Shown piece after piece: positions 1-8,717 of a stretch of 64,000 nt of DNA. The notes beneath the pieces were generated by a model. It did not search any database. It saw nothing but the letters and a program-made list of their open reading frames with translations, and was not told the origin of the DNA. The DNA lies in the NCBI GenBank assembly GCA_963817035.1, contig CAWFMM010000004.1, positions 62,001-126,000 of the forward strand, in the 5' to 3' direction. How positions within the stretch are numbered: position 1 is the stretch's first letter; the number at the start of each line of letters is the position of its first letter. The position numbers were made by a program, and so were the translations under genes. This stretch comes from AC-49 sp963817035. Lineage in GTDB: Bacteria; Actinomycetota; Thermoleophilia; Solirubrobacterales; Solirubrobacteraceae.

Positions 1-177
1 CACCGTGCCGCACGCGGCGTCGCCCTCCCAGACGACGGTGGTCTCGGGCTCCAGGCGGGTTATCCGGATCTCCCCGAAGGCGCCGAGATGGCGCGCCAGG
101 GCTTCCGCATCGCTGATCTCTGCCCACAGCTCGGGCGGGGATTTGACGAGTGTCCGCTGCACGGTCGGGTCCGACAT
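1..177 (-). CDS. SRPBCC-like protein, N-terminal part (runs off window)
   Basis: The reading frame begins at an ATG at 177 (MSDPTVQRTLVKSPPELW...) and is still open at base 1, so only about 59 residues are visible. An ATG two codons upstream (183) is an alternative start. The pattern of a basic-hydrophobic start, 'SPPELWAEISDAEALA' and 'ITRLEPETTVVWEG' is what N-termini of small SRPBCC/Aha1-like ligand-binding proteins look like. That is a family guess from a fragment, and no ligand can be proposed. It starts about 50 bases after the stop of the mutase gene on the same strand, so the two may be co-transcribed. Confidence 0.5.
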   Translation of the reverse strand, partial: MSDPTVQRTLVKSPPELWAEISDAEALARHLGAFGEIRITRLEPETTVVWEGDAACGTV

Positions 178-229
178 CCACATGGGCTTCGCCCGTCGCC
201 TGCGGACTCCTCCCCGCGCCAACGGCCGT

Positions 230-1840
230 TCAGAACGACGGGCGGTAGGCGCCGAAGACGTCGCCCATGGCGGCGCAGACCTCGCCCATCGAGCAGCGGT
301 CCTTCAGCGCGGCGCGGATCGCCGGCAGCAGGTTGTCGTCCCCGCGCGCCACCACGCGTAGCTCCTCCAACCGCGCCGCCACGAGATCGTGATCACGATT
401 GCTCTTGAACGCCGCCAGCCGTGCCAGCTGGTCGGTCTCCGACTGCGGATCGACGCGCAGCAGCCCGGGCACCTCGACCTCGTCCTCTTCGAACATGTTG
501 ACGCCCACGACGATGTCCTGACCGATGCGGTAGCGCTCCTGGTAGCCCCAGGCCGACTCGTCGATCTCGCCGGTGATGAACTCGATCGCCTCGACCGATC
601 CACCCATCGCGTCGACCTTGTCGATCAGCCCCTGCGCGCGCAGCTGGATCTCGTCGGTCAGCGACTCGACGTAGTAGGACCCGGCGAACGGGTCGACCGT
701 GTCGGCGGCGCCGGACTCGTAGCCGATGACCTGCTGGGTGCGCACGGCGATCTTCGCCGCCCGCTCGCTCGGCAGCGCCAGCGCCTCGTCGAAGCCGTTG
801 GTGTGGAGCGACTGTGTACCCCCGGAAACAGCGGCGAAGCCCTGCAGCGCGACCCGGGCGATGTTGTTCTCCGGCTGCTGGGCGGTCAGCGTCACGCCGC
901 CGGTCTGGGTGTGGAAGCGCAGCATCAGCGACTTCTCGTTCTTGGCCCCGAAGCGCTCGCGCATGATGTGGGCCCACATCCGCCGGGCGGCGCGGAACTT
1001 CGCGACCTCCTGGAAGACGTTGTTGTGGCAGTTGAAGAAGAACGCCAGGCGCGGGGCGATCGTGTCGACGTCCATGCCGCGATCGACGGCCGCCTGGACG
1101 TAGGCGATCCCGCTGCACAGCGTGAACGCGACCTCCTGGACCGCCGAGCACCCCTTCTCGCGGAAGTGGTAGCCGGAGATCGAGATCGTGTTCCACTTGG
1201 GGATGTTCTGCTGGCAGTACTCGAACAGGTCGGTCGTGATCCGCATCGTCGGCTTCGGCGGGTAGATGTAGTTCCCCCGCGCGATGTACTCCTTGAGCAC
1301 GTCGTTCTGGACCGTCCCGCGCAGTGCCGCCGACGGCACGCCCTGCTCCTCGCCGACCAGGTCGTAGAGCAGCAGCAGGACCGCGGCCGGCGCGTTGATC
1401 GTCATCGACGTCGAGACCTCGTCGAGTGGGATCTGGTCGAACGCGGTGCGCATGTCGTCGATCGAGTCGATCGCGACACCGGTGCGCCCGACCTCGCCCA
1501 GGCAGCGTGGGTTGTCGGAGTCCAGGCCGAGCTGGGTGGGGAGGTCGAAGGCCATCGACAGCCCCGTCGTGCCCTTCGAGAGCAGGTAGCGGTAGCGCTC
1601 GTTGGACTCCTTGGCGCTCGCGTAGCCCGCGTACTGGCGCATCGTCCACAGCTGCGAGCGGTACATCTGCTTGTGCGGGCCGCGCGTGAACGGGAACTCG
1701 CCGGGCGAGCCGAGCTCGAGCTCCTGCGGTAGGTCGTCCTCGGTGTAAAGGGGCGCGACCTCGATGCCCGAGTCGGTGAATCGGCGCGGGTCGTCGGGGC
1801 CGACGATCGGCGCGACCGTGAGTTTTTCCTCGGTAGCCAT
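230..1840 (-). CDS. Methylmalonyl-CoA mutase, catalytic large subunit without B12-binding domain
   Basis: A 536-residue protein that covers only the TIM-barrel substrate-binding part of the B12-dependent acyl-CoA mutases. It interconverts (R)-methylmalonyl-CoA and succinyl-CoA in propionate and branched-chain catabolism. The family core is clear: 'WTMRQYAGYASAKESN', 'GLSMAFDLPTQLGLDSDNP' and 'STSMTINAPA'. By spacing, Tyr70 and Arg188 match Tyr89 and Arg207 of the Propionibacterium enzyme, which bind the methylmalonyl carboxylate. Isobutyryl- and 2-hydroxyisobutyryl-CoA mutases have Phe/Ile and Gln there, so the methylmalonyl assignment is favoured. The C-terminal cobalamin domain is absent (complete single-chain subunits are about 700 residues), so a separate small subunit must be encoded elsewhere. 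I chose the ATG at 1840 (MATEEKL...); the frame is open further upstream, but that stretch overlaps the divergent MoaD-MoaE gene. Confidence 0.88.
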   Translation of the reverse strand: MATEEKLTVAPIVGPDDPRRFTDSGIEVAPLYTEDDLPQELELGSPGEFPFTRGPHKQMYRSQLWTMRQYAGYASAKESNERYRYLLSKGTTGLSMAFDLPTQLGLDSDNPRCLGEVGRTGVAIDSIDDMRTAFDQIPLDEVSTSMTINAPAAVLLLLYDLVGEEQGVPSAALRGTVQNDVLKEYIARGNYIYPPKPTMRITTDLFEYCQQNIPKWNTISISGYHFREKGCSAVQEVAFTLCSGIAYVQAAVDRGMDVDTIAPRLAFFFNCHNNVFQEVAKFRAARRMWAHIMRERFGAKNEKSLMLRFHTQTGGVTLTAQQPENNIARVALQGFAAVSGGTQSLHTNGFDEALALPSERAAKIAVRTQQVIGYESGAADTVDPFAGSYYVESLTDEIQLRAQGLIDKVDAMGGSVEAIEFITGEIDESAWGYQERYRIGQDIVVGVNMFEEDEVEVPGLLRVDPQSETDQLARLAAFKSNRDHDLVAARLEELRVVARGDDNLLPAIRAALKDRCSMGEVCAAMGDVFGAYRPSF

Positions 1841-1868
1841 GGGCTCCCAGGATAGCCTTGAGGACAGG

Positions 1869-2492
1869 ATGAACGTCACCGTGAAGCTGTTCGCCTCACT
1901 GCGCGAGCGGGCTGGAGCAAACGAGGTGCGTCTCGAGTTGCCCGAGGGCGCCGTGGTCTCCGACGCGCTGCACGAGCTGCGCGAGATATCGGGCGACGTG
2001 GAGGTTGTGATGGCGGTCAACCGCGAGTACGCCGACCGCGAGACGATCCTGCGCGCCGGTGATGAGCTCGCCCTGATCCCGCCCGTCTCGGGCGGCGCGA
2101 TCAGCGATCAGCCGCTGTCGGTCGACCGTCTCCTCGTCGCTGTCCGCGACCCGCGCGCCGGTGCCGTCGTGACGTTCAGCGGCGTCACGCGTGAGGTCGA
2201 TTTCCTCGACTACGAGGCCTACGCGGAGATGGCGCACAAGCACATCGAGCGGATCGTCGGCGCCGCGATCGAGCGCCACGGCCTGTGCCGCGCGGCCGCC
2301 GATCACCGCGTCGGGCGCGTCGGGCTCGGCGAGCCGTCGGTGATCGTCGCGGTCTCCGCACCCCACCGCGGCGAGGCGTTTGCCGGCGCGCGCGAGATCA
2401 TCGACGCGATCAAGTCCCAGGCGCCGTTGTGGAAACGCGAGCACGACGAATGGTTGAGCGGAACCGTGCCAACCCCGCCGGCCGCCCCCTAG
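1869..2492 (+). CDS. MoaD-MoaE fusion, molybdopterin synthase
   Basis: A 207-residue fusion of the two molybdopterin synthase subunits, which convert precursor Z (cPMP) to molybdopterin in the cytoplasm. Residues 1-76 are the ubiquitin-like MoaD domain, ending in the diagnostic 'PPVSGG'. Residues 77-207 are MoaE, with 'GAVVTFSGVTRE', 'YEAYAEMAHKHI', 'HRVGRVGLGEPSVIVAVSAPHRGEAF' split across 147-171, and 'KSQAPLWKRE' carrying the conserved lysine. In stand-alone MoaD the terminal glycine must be free to carry the thiocarboxylate. Here Gly75-Gly76 run straight into MoaE, so either proteolysis at that site (known for mycobacterial MoaX) or a variant mechanism is implied. The ATG at 1869 lies 28 bases from the divergent mutase start, so both promoters share a very short region. 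Confidence 0.9.
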   Translation: MNVTVKLFASLRERAGANEVRLELPEGAVVSDALHELREISGDVEVVMAVNREYADRETILRAGDELALIPPVSGGAISDQPLSVDRLLVAVRDPRAGAVVTFSGVTREVDFLDYEAYAEMAHKHIERIVGAAIERHGLCRAAADHRVGRVGLGEPSVIVAVSAPHRGEAFAGAREIIDAIKSQAPLWKREHDEWLSGTVPTPPAAP

Positions 2493-2512
2493 CCCGATAA
2501 CCTGAGGTCGAT

Positions 2513-3460
2513 ATGGCCACCTGTCTTGTCACCGGTGGTGCAGGCTTTCTGGGATCACATCTGTCCGACGAGTTGCTGCGCCGCGGCAACCGCGTCATCT
2601 GCGTCGACAGCCTGGAGACCGGCTCACTGGCCAACATCGAGCACATCCGCGTGCCCGAGTTCGTGCACATCAACGTCGACATCATCGAGCCGTACACGGT
2701 CGACGAGCCGGTCGACTTCGTCTACCACCTCGCCTCGCCCGCGTCGCCGATCGACTACCTGCGCCTGCCGCTGCACACGCTGAAGGTCGGCTCGCACGGA
2801 ACGCACCACTCACTCGGGCTGGCCAAGCGCCACCGCGCCCGCTTCCTGCTGGCGTCGACCTCCGAGGTCTACGGCGACCCGCAGGTCCATCCGCAGTCCG
2901 AGGACTACTGGGGCCACGTCAACCCGATCGGCCCGCGCGGGGTCTACGACGAGGCCAAGCGCTACGCCGAGGCGCTGACCATGGCCTATCACCGTCAGCA
3001 GGGCCTCGACACGACGATCATCCGGATCTTCAACACCTACGGCCCGCGGATGCGCCCGCACGACGGCCGCGCGATCCCGACATTCCTGCGCCAGGCGCTG
3101 CAGAACCTGCCGATCACCGTGTTCGGCGACGGCGGCCAGACACGCTCGTTCACGTACGTCGACGACCTCGTGCGCGGCATGATCGCGCTCGCCGAATCCG
3201 GTCAGCACACGCCGGTCAACATCGGCAATCCGAACGAGTTCACGCTGCTCGAGCTGGCGCAGACGGTGATCGAGGTCACCGGGGCCACGTCGGAGATCGT
3301 CTTCGAGGCGCTGCCGGTCGACGATCCCAAGCAGCGCCGGCCCGACATCTCCCTGGCCCGCGAGATCCTGGGCTGGGAGCCCGAGACCGACCTGCGCGAA
3401 GGGCTGACCCGGACGCTGGACCAGACGGGCCGCCAAGCGCTGATCGGTTCGACCTTATGA
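2513..3460 (+). CDS. UDP-glucuronate decarboxylase (UDP-xylose synthase)
   Basis: A 315-residue extended short-chain dehydrogenase (SDR). The Rossmann motif GGAGFLG lies at residues 8-14 and the catalytic pair is Tyr145/Lys149 in 'GVYDEAKRYAE'. 'TYGPRMRPHDGRAIPTFL' and 'IFGDGGQTRSFTYVDD'-like stretches are typical of UDP-glucuronic acid decarboxylases. This family oxidises and decarboxylates UDP-glucuronate to UDP-xylose with bound NAD. Its substrate could come from the nucleotide-sugar dehydrogenase at 16968-18215. It is the first gene of the polysaccharide locus and starts 20 bases after the MoaD-MoaE stop, on the same strand as the initiating sugar transferase that follows. Length and motifs look complete. 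Confidence 0.87.
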   Translation: MATCLVTGGAGFLGSHLSDELLRRGNRVICVDSLETGSLANIEHIRVPEFVHINVDIIEPYTVDEPVDFVYHLASPASPIDYLRLPLHTLKVGSHGTHHSLGLAKRHRARFLLASTSEVYGDPQVHPQSEDYWGHVNPIGPRGVYDEAKRYAEALTMAYHRQQGLDTTIIRIFNTYGPRMRPHDGRAIPTFLRQALQNLPITVFGDGGQTRSFTYVDDLVRGMIALAESGQHTPVNIGNPNEFTLLELAQTVIEVTGATSEIVFEALPVDDPKQRRPDISLAREILGWEPETDLREGLTRTLDQTGRQALIGSTL

Positions 3461-3517
3461 GATGTCTGAGGAACTGCGACGGTACATCTGCCACAGTCGT
3501 GCGTTAACGGATCAACG

Positions 3518-5050
3518 ATGGCGAGCACGCAGCCGACACTGCCGTCAGCACCCCGACCGGACGGCGCCACGCCCAGCCCGGCGCCGCTCGATGTCGTCCT
3601 GCCCGATCACGACGTCCGCCGACGACGCCCGCCGGCCCTGAGCTTCCTCCTGCGCTGGAACACGGTGCGCCAGATCGCGCGCGTCGCGATCCTGCTGCTG
3701 TTGGACTTCGCCGCGATCTTCGGCGCGATCCTCACCGCGCTGTGCGTCAAGGCCGCGGTGCGCGACGCCTGGGACTTCGAGCTCTCTTGGGCGGCGGCCA
3801 GGCACTATGTGCCGCTCGCCTACCTGGTCACGACGCTGCTCTTCGCGCGATCCGGGCTCTACGCCGACCGCGCCGCGCGCCCCGGGCTGGCGCGGATCGT
3901 CGCGGCGCTGTTCCAGACGATGCTCGTCGTGCTCATCTTCGCGGTCGTCAACCACCTGCATTTCCAGAGCTTCTACATCTTCTACGGGACGCTGCTGTTC
4001 GCGGTTGCCTATGTCTCCCTGTTCCGGTTCATCTACCAGCGCGTCAGCGGCGCGCTGCTGCGCCGCGCCGGCTACCAGCGGCGCACGGTGCTGGTCGGGA
4101 CCGGAGAGCACATCGAGGCGGTCGGCCACGCGCTGCGCGGCGGCGGCGGCGCCGCGATCAAGGTCATCGGCTTCATCTCGCTGACCCCGCGGCCCGACAA
4201 CGGCCTGGCATCGCTCGGGAATCTGGACGACCTGCCCGAGATCCTCGCCGAGCACCGCATCAACGAGGTCATCATCGCCGACGCGGACTTCCCCCAAGAG
4301 CAGGCGATGGAGCTCGTCGACCAGTGCCATGTGCGCGGTGTGCAGGTCCGCGTGGCGCCGTCGACGATGGAGATCCTCGTCCACCGCGCCGAGTTCCTGC
4401 CCGGTCAGTCGGTGCCGCTGTTCGAGCTCAAGTCGCCGGTCTTCGACGGGTTCGACTACGGGCTCAAGCGGGTCTTCGATCTCTTCGTCGCCGGTCTGTC
4501 GCTGATCGTCCTCAGCCCGTTCCTGATCGCGATCGCGATCGCGATCAAGCTCAGCTCGCGCGGGCCGGTGCTCTACCGCTCACCGCGCCCCGGCCTCGGC
4601 GGCACCCCGTTCGACTGCCTGAAGTTCCGCACGATGCGCAACGACGCCGAACAGGATCAGCGCCGGCTCGAATCGCTCAACGAGGCTTCGGGCGCACTGT
4701 TCAAGATCCGCGACGATCCGCGGGTCACCCGCGTCGGGGGCTTCCTGCGCCGTCACTCGATCGACGAGCTCGCGCAGCTGTGGAACGTGATGCGCGGCGA
4801 GATGTCGCTCGTCGGCCCGCGGCCGCTGCCGGTGCGCGACTACGACCGCCTCCAGGACTGGCACAAGAAGCGCTACCTCGTGCTGCCCGGAATGACCGGT
4901 CTGTGGCAGATCTCCGGGCGCTCGGAGCTTGACTTCGACGATCTTGTGCGCCTCGACTTCCTGTACCTCGAGACGTGGTCGGTGTTCCTGGACCTGAGCA
5001 TCCTGGTCAAGACGGTCCCGGCCGTGCTGTTCCGCCGCGGTGCGTATTGA
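3518..5050 (+). CDS. Polyprenyl-phosphate sugar phosphotransferase (PGT, WcaJ/CpsE type)
   Basis: A 510-residue membrane enzyme that starts polysaccharide assembly by moving a sugar-1-phosphate from a nucleotide sugar to undecaprenyl phosphate. After a proline-rich cytoplasmic start come about four hydrophobic segments (roughly residues 48-70, 90-110, 125-145, 150-170), then a nucleotide-binding-like domain (about 180-290), one more membrane segment near residue 325 and the catalytic C-terminal domain. The latter carries 'FDCLKFRTM', 'HSIDELAQLWNVM' with the Asp-Glu catalytic dyad, 'SLVGPRPLP' and 'LPGMTGLWQISGRS', all hallmarks of the bacterial sugar transferase family. The stop codon overlaps the start of the next gene by one base (TGATG), indicating translational coupling. 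The sugar it transfers cannot be read from sequence. Confidence 0.92.
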   Translation: MASTQPTLPSAPRPDGATPSPAPLDVVLPDHDVRRRRPPALSFLLRWNTVRQIARVAILLLLDFAAIFGAILTALCVKAAVRDAWDFELSWAAARHYVPLAYLVTTLLFARSGLYADRAARPGLARIVAALFQTMLVVLIFAVVNHLHFQSFYIFYGTLLFAVAYVSLFRFIYQRVSGALLRRAGYQRRTVLVGTGEHIEAVGHALRGGGGAAIKVIGFISLTPRPDNGLASLGNLDDLPEILAEHRINEVIIADADFPQEQAMELVDQCHVRGVQVRVAPSTMEILVHRAEFLPGQSVPLFELKSPVFDGFDYGLKRVFDLFVAGLSLIVLSPFLIAIAIAIKLSSRGPVLYRSPRPGLGGTPFDCLKFRTMRNDAEQDQRRLESLNEASGALFKIRDDPRVTRVGGFLRRHSIDELAQLWNVMRGEMSLVGPRPLPVRDYDRLQDWHKKRYLVLPGMTGLWQISGRSELDFDDLVRLDFLYLETWSVFLDLSILVKTVPAVLFRRGAY

Positions 5051-6036
5051 TGACCGCACGGGTCGCCACGCTGGTCAGCGTTTGCGCGCCGATGCTCAAT
5101 GAGCAGGGCACTGCGCGGGTGTTCTACGAGCGTGTCTGTGGCGCGCTGTCGGGCGTTGCGTTCGAGCTGGTGATCGTCGATGACGGTTCGACCGACACGA
5201 CGAGCGAGATCCTCGGCGAGCTGGCGGCGGCTGACGATCGCGTGAAGGTCGTCGAGCTGTCGCGCAACTTCGGCCATCAGACGGCGATCACCGCGGCGAT
5301 CGATCACGCCGAGGGCGATGTCGTCGTGATGATCGACGCCGACCTCCAGGACCCGCCGGAGCTGATCGTGACGATGCTCCAGAAGTGGAGCGAGGGCTGC
5401 GACGTGGTCTACGCGGCGCGGCGCCAGCGTGAGGGCGAGACGCGCTTCAAGCTCAGGACGGCGCGGCTGTTCTATCGGATGCTCTCGGCCGTCGCCGACA
5501 TCGAGGTGCAGTACGACAGCGGCGACTTCCGGCTGCTCGATCGCCGCGCCGTCGATGCGCTGCTGTCGATGCGTGAGCGCAACCGCTACCTGCGCGGCAT
5601 GACGGTGTGGGTCGGCTTCACCCAGATCGCCGTCCCGTATGACCGCGACGCGCGCTACGCCGGTGAGACGAAGTACACCCTGCGCAAGATGATCCGCTTC
5701 GGGCTCGACGCGATCGCGTCGTTCTCGCACGCGCCGCTGCAGGCCGCGACGCTCGTCGGGTTCCTGTTCGCGGCGATGGCGTTCGTCTGCATCCCGATCG
5801 CGATCGGCCTGCGGATCGCCGGGCACTTCATCCCCGGATTTGCGACGGCGATCATCGTCATCCTGCTGCTCGGCGGCATCCAGCTGATGGCGATCGGCGT
5901 GATCGGCGAGTACGTCGGGCGCATCTACGACGAGGTCAAACGCCGCCCGCTCTACGTCGTCAAAGGCCGCCACAACCTCCCCGACCACAGCGACGAAGAC
6001 GAACGCCTGCGCCACGAGCGCACCCCCGCGTCGTAG
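5050..6036 (+). CDS. GT2 glycosyltransferase with C-terminal membrane segments (GtrB/DPM1 type)
   Basis: A 328-residue inverting GT-A glycosyltransferase. 'VIVDDGSTD' and the metal-binding 'DADLQDPPE' lie in the N-terminal domain; two transmembrane helices follow (about residues 235-260 and 270-292); the tail 'GEYVGRIYDEVKRRPLYVV' is typical of bactoprenol-glucosyl/mannosyl transferases such as GtrB. Such enzymes make polyprenyl-phosphate sugars, which membrane GT-C enzymes then use outside the cell. Several GT-C-like membrane proteins lie in this window (38875, 41056, 59165, 61123) and are plausible partners. The ATG overlaps the PGT stop by one base. An open frame exists upstream but is internal to the PGT gene. 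Confidence 0.88.
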   Translation: MTARVATLVSVCAPMLNEQGTARVFYERVCGALSGVAFELVIVDDGSTDTTSEILGELAAADDRVKVVELSRNFGHQTAITAAIDHAEGDVVVMIDADLQDPPELIVTMLQKWSEGCDVVYAARRQREGETRFKLRTARLFYRMLSAVADIEVQYDSGDFRLLDRRAVDALLSMRERNRYLRGMTVWVGFTQIAVPYDRDARYAGETKYTLRKMIRFGLDAIASFSHAPLQAATLVGFLFAAMAFVCIPIAIGLRIAGHFIPGFATAIIVILLLGGIQLMAIGVIGEYVGRIYDEVKRRPLYVVKGRHNLPDHSDEDERLRHERTPAS

Positions 6037-6057
6037 CGGGGCGCGACGGAGATACCG

Positions 6058-8130
6058 TCAGCCGGCCTGGACGGCGGCGCTCGCCTGCAGGAACGCCGCG
6101 ATGGCGTCGGGCGAGCGCGGATCGAGGTAGAGCGCCGCCCCCAGCGCGGCCAGTGCCGACCGTGGGTCGTTGCGCACCCTCAGCTCGAACAACGCCAGCT
6201 GCAGCCACGGGTCGGGGTTCGCCGGCTGGACCTGGACCGCGCGCTGGTAGTCGACGCGTTCCGCGGCGACGTCGCCCGCCGCCTGATCGATGGCGGCCAG
6301 GTCGTAGAGCGGATCGATCGACAGCGGGTTGCGGTCGATCGCGGCCCGGACCTGCGTCCGGGCGGCGCTGAACTGGCCGCTCACGGTGAGCGTCAGGGCG
6401 CGGTCGCCGGCGTCCTGGGAGCGCAGCGGCTGCCACGCCGCCCACGCGGCGCTCAGCACGACGATCAGCGCGAGCACGCCGCGGGCGGCGGGCAGCGGCC
6501 GGCGAATGCCGGCGCGCAGCTGATCGAGGAGGGGAAGGCGAACCCGGCGCTCGTCCCAGGCGTTGGACGGCAGCGGGCCGCGGCCCGCCAGCCAGCCGGC
6601 GCACAGCAGCGCCGGGACGATGTCGCCGGGGATGAACCATGTCCAGTCCACGGTCGAGTGCACGCCGAACACGACGACGATGCTGAGCAGCGTCAGCATC
6701 CCCAGGCGCTCCGGCGACGACGGTGTGGCGGGGCGCGCGCGCCCGATCGTCCGCATCGACGCGGCCAGCCACGCGGCGAGCAGGGCGAGGCTCAGCGCCA
6801 GTCCGACGAGCCCGAGGTCGGCGAGAGTCTGGACCACGTAGCCGTGGGCGTGCTGCACGTTGAGGTTGTCGATCCGCACACGGGTTCTCGCGGTGGCGTA
6901 GCCGCCGGCGCCGACGCCCTTGAACGGGTGGGCCTCGAACAGCTTCAGGGCCTCGTTCCAGTAGCGCGCGCGCACGCTGCCGACCGCGGTCAGCCGCGAC
7001 GGGTCGTTGGGCGGGGTGATCGCGTGGGGGTTGGTGAGCTGATTGAAGCCGTGGCTGATCGAGCCGGTCAGCCCGCGCGGCGACATCGCCAGGATCACGG
7101 CGATGATCAGCGGGACGGCGGCGACGCCGCCGAGCAGCGCCCCGCCCGCGCGGTAACGGGCGAGCGGGCTCAGTGGGCGCTGCGACGCGGTGAACCCGAC
7201 GAGCAGGCCGGCGGCGTAGAGCGCCACGATCGCCAGCACGAGCACGACCCCGAACTGATGGCCGGCCGTGACCCGCTCGCCGAGTGCGATGTTGTCCTTG
7301 CTCAGCGGGTTTTGCGCGAACACCCACAGCGTCACGGCGAGGGAGACAGCTCCGCTGATGACGAGCACCGCTGCGCCGCGCAGTCGCAACGGCACGAGCC
7401 AGAACCACAGCACGAGCCCGAGCGCGACGGCGAGCAGCGCGCCGCGCGAGTATGAGACGAGCAGCGTGATGAGCAGGACGCCCATCGCGGGGTAGGCAAG
7501 CGCGTTGAGCGCCGCGTGGCCGTGGCGCCGCGCCGCGAGCCACAGGCACGCCGGGACGCCGAGCGCCGCCGTGAGCCCGATCGCGTTCCAGTAGCTGTAG
7601 GGCGCGCGCAGCCGGGCGTAGATCTCGTCATGGGCGAGGGTCGCGGGGAAGACCTTGGTCGCCAGCGCCCAGCAGCAGATCGCGCCGGCCGACAGGGCGA
7701 GCCCGCCGATCAGCGAGCCCCAGCGTTCCGGCACTTCGCGGGCCAGTACGACGCCGCCGGCGAAGACGATCGCGTAGGTGATCGTGCGGTTGGCCTCGAG
7801 CCAGCTGTCGGCCGGTTGGACCGACCAGGCCACAGATACCGCGGTCAGCGCGCCGAGCGCGGCGAAGAGCCACATCGCGGTCGAGCCGTGGGTCGCGCGG
7901 TGCGTGCGGCCGGCGACGGCGGCGCCGACGATCAGGACGCCGCCGGTCAGGTCGAGGCCGACCTCGACGGTCGTCGCCGGGCCGAGATCCAGCCCGCCGC
8001 CGCCGACGAACGCGATCGCGGTCAGGACAGCAGCGAAGCCGACGGTCCACAGCGGGCCGGTGGACGGGGCGGCGACCGTGCCGACCCGACCGAGCGCGGG
8101 CAGGTCAGCGGGCGCGGCGTGCGCGGACAT
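6058..8130 (-). CDS. O-antigen ligase/polymerase-like membrane protein with C-terminal TPRs
   Basis: A 690-residue protein with about a dozen hydrophobic helices through residue 500 or so, containing the Wzy/WaaL-type stretch 'VSYSRGALLAVALG' and a periplasmic-loop region with 'GVGAGGYATART' and 'VQHAHGYVVQTLADLG', where the conserved histidines sit. Members polymerise repeat units or ligate the finished glycan to an acceptor on the outer face of the membrane. The last 130 residues carry TPR-like helices ('ALTLTVSGQFSAARTQVRAA', 'ALGAALYLDPRSPDAIAAF'), suggesting protein-protein contacts. The gene is convergent with the GT2 gene (21-base gap), and its start overlaps the end of the small secreted-protein gene by 26 bases, so those two and the upstream glycosyltransferases probably form one minus-strand operon. 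Confidence 0.85.
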   Translation of the reverse strand: MSAHAAPADLPALGRVGTVAAPSTGPLWTVGFAAVLTAIAFVGGGGLDLGPATTVEVGLDLTGGVLIVGAAVAGRTHRATHGSTAMWLFAALGALTAVSVAWSVQPADSWLEANRTITYAIVFAGGVVLAREVPERWGSLIGGLALSAGAICCWALATKVFPATLAHDEIYARLRAPYSYWNAIGLTAALGVPACLWLAARRHGHAALNALAYPAMGVLLITLLVSYSRGALLAVALGLVLWFWLVPLRLRGAAVLVISGAVSLAVTLWVFAQNPLSKDNIALGERVTAGHQFGVVLVLAIVALYAAGLLVGFTASQRPLSPLARYRAGGALLGGVAAVPLIIAVILAMSPRGLTGSISHGFNQLTNPHAITPPNDPSRLTAVGSVRARYWNEALKLFEAHPFKGVGAGGYATARTRVRIDNLNVQHAHGYVVQTLADLGLVGLALSLALLAAWLAASMRTIGRARPATPSSPERLGMLTLLSIVVVFGVHSTVDWTWFIPGDIVPALLCAGWLAGRGPLPSNAWDERRVRLPLLDQLRAGIRRPLPAARGVLALIVVLSAAWAAWQPLRSQDAGDRALTLTVSGQFSAARTQVRAAIDRNPLSIDPLYDLAAIDQAAGDVAAERVDYQRAVQVQPANPDPWLQLALFELRVRNDPRSALAALGAALYLDPRSPDAIAAFLQASAAVQAG

Positions 8131-8716
8131 GAGGGGCGACGGAAGCCGCGCCGACGCCGATTCCGCCGACGAGCAGCGCGAGGAGCAGGACGACCAGGGC
8201 CGGGGGGTACGAGGTCGTGGATCCGTCGCCCAGTGACGCCGGCGCCACGACGAGCGTGCCGACCTTCACCGGGGTCCGGCCGTTCTCGATCGCCTTGGTC
8301 ACCGCCGCGCGCTGGACCGGCGTTGCGGTGGCCAGCGGATCGGCCCCCGGGGCCGGGATACTGGGCGGGATCGGGTTCGCGGTGCTCGACGGCTGGCCCC
8401 CGGTCACGCCGGTGTTCGAGCCGCCACCGGAGCCGCTGCTCGTGCCGCCGCCCGTGCTCTTGTTCTTCTTGCTGCCGCCGGCCGCCGCCGCCGCGAGCTG
8501 GGCGCGACGGATCAGGCTCTGGCAGTCGGAGTACTCGATGACATCGCTGCCCAGGCGGGAGTAGGCCTCGGTGTAGTCCTTGAGGCTGTGAGGGCTGTCC
8601 ATGCGCCCGTCGCGACAGTCGGTGATCACCGACTGCCACGAGGCATGGGCGGCGGCAGGTGCCAGCAACAGGCACGCGAGCAGGGCGAGAGTGACGCGGC
8701 GCACGAGGGCGGGCAC
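8105..8716 (-). CDS. Secreted, membrane-anchored protein of unknown function
   Basis: A 203-residue protein with a clear signal peptide (VTLALLACLLLAPAAAHA, about residues 8-25), a short extracellular domain with two cysteines ('ITDCRDGRMDS', 'YSDCQSLIRRAQ'), a long low-complexity Gly/Ser/Thr/Pro linker, and a C-terminal transmembrane helix (about 175-195) followed by a basic tail. This is the layout of a small surface-anchored protein. I do not recognise the family. It sits between a GT4 gene (1-base gap upstream) and the O-antigen ligase (26-base overlap downstream), so a role in surface assembly is possible but unproven. Confidence 0.7.
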   Translation of the reverse strand: MPALVRRVTLALLACLLLAPAAAHASWQSVITDCRDGRMDSPHSLKDYTEAYSRLGSDVIEYSDCQSLIRRAQLAAAAAGGSKKNKSTGGGTSSGSGGGSNTGVTGGQPSSTANPIPPSIPAPGADPLATATPVQRAAVTKAIENGRTPVKVGTLVVAPASLGDGSTTSYPPALVVLLLALLVGGIGVGAASVAPHVRARRAR

Positions 8717-8717
8717 G

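Noticed and set aside
389..1732. Long plus-strand open frame opposite the mutase gene
   Set aside because: It is antisense to a fully conserved mutase and consists of Arg/Val/Leu-rich residues typical of GC-rich shadow frames.
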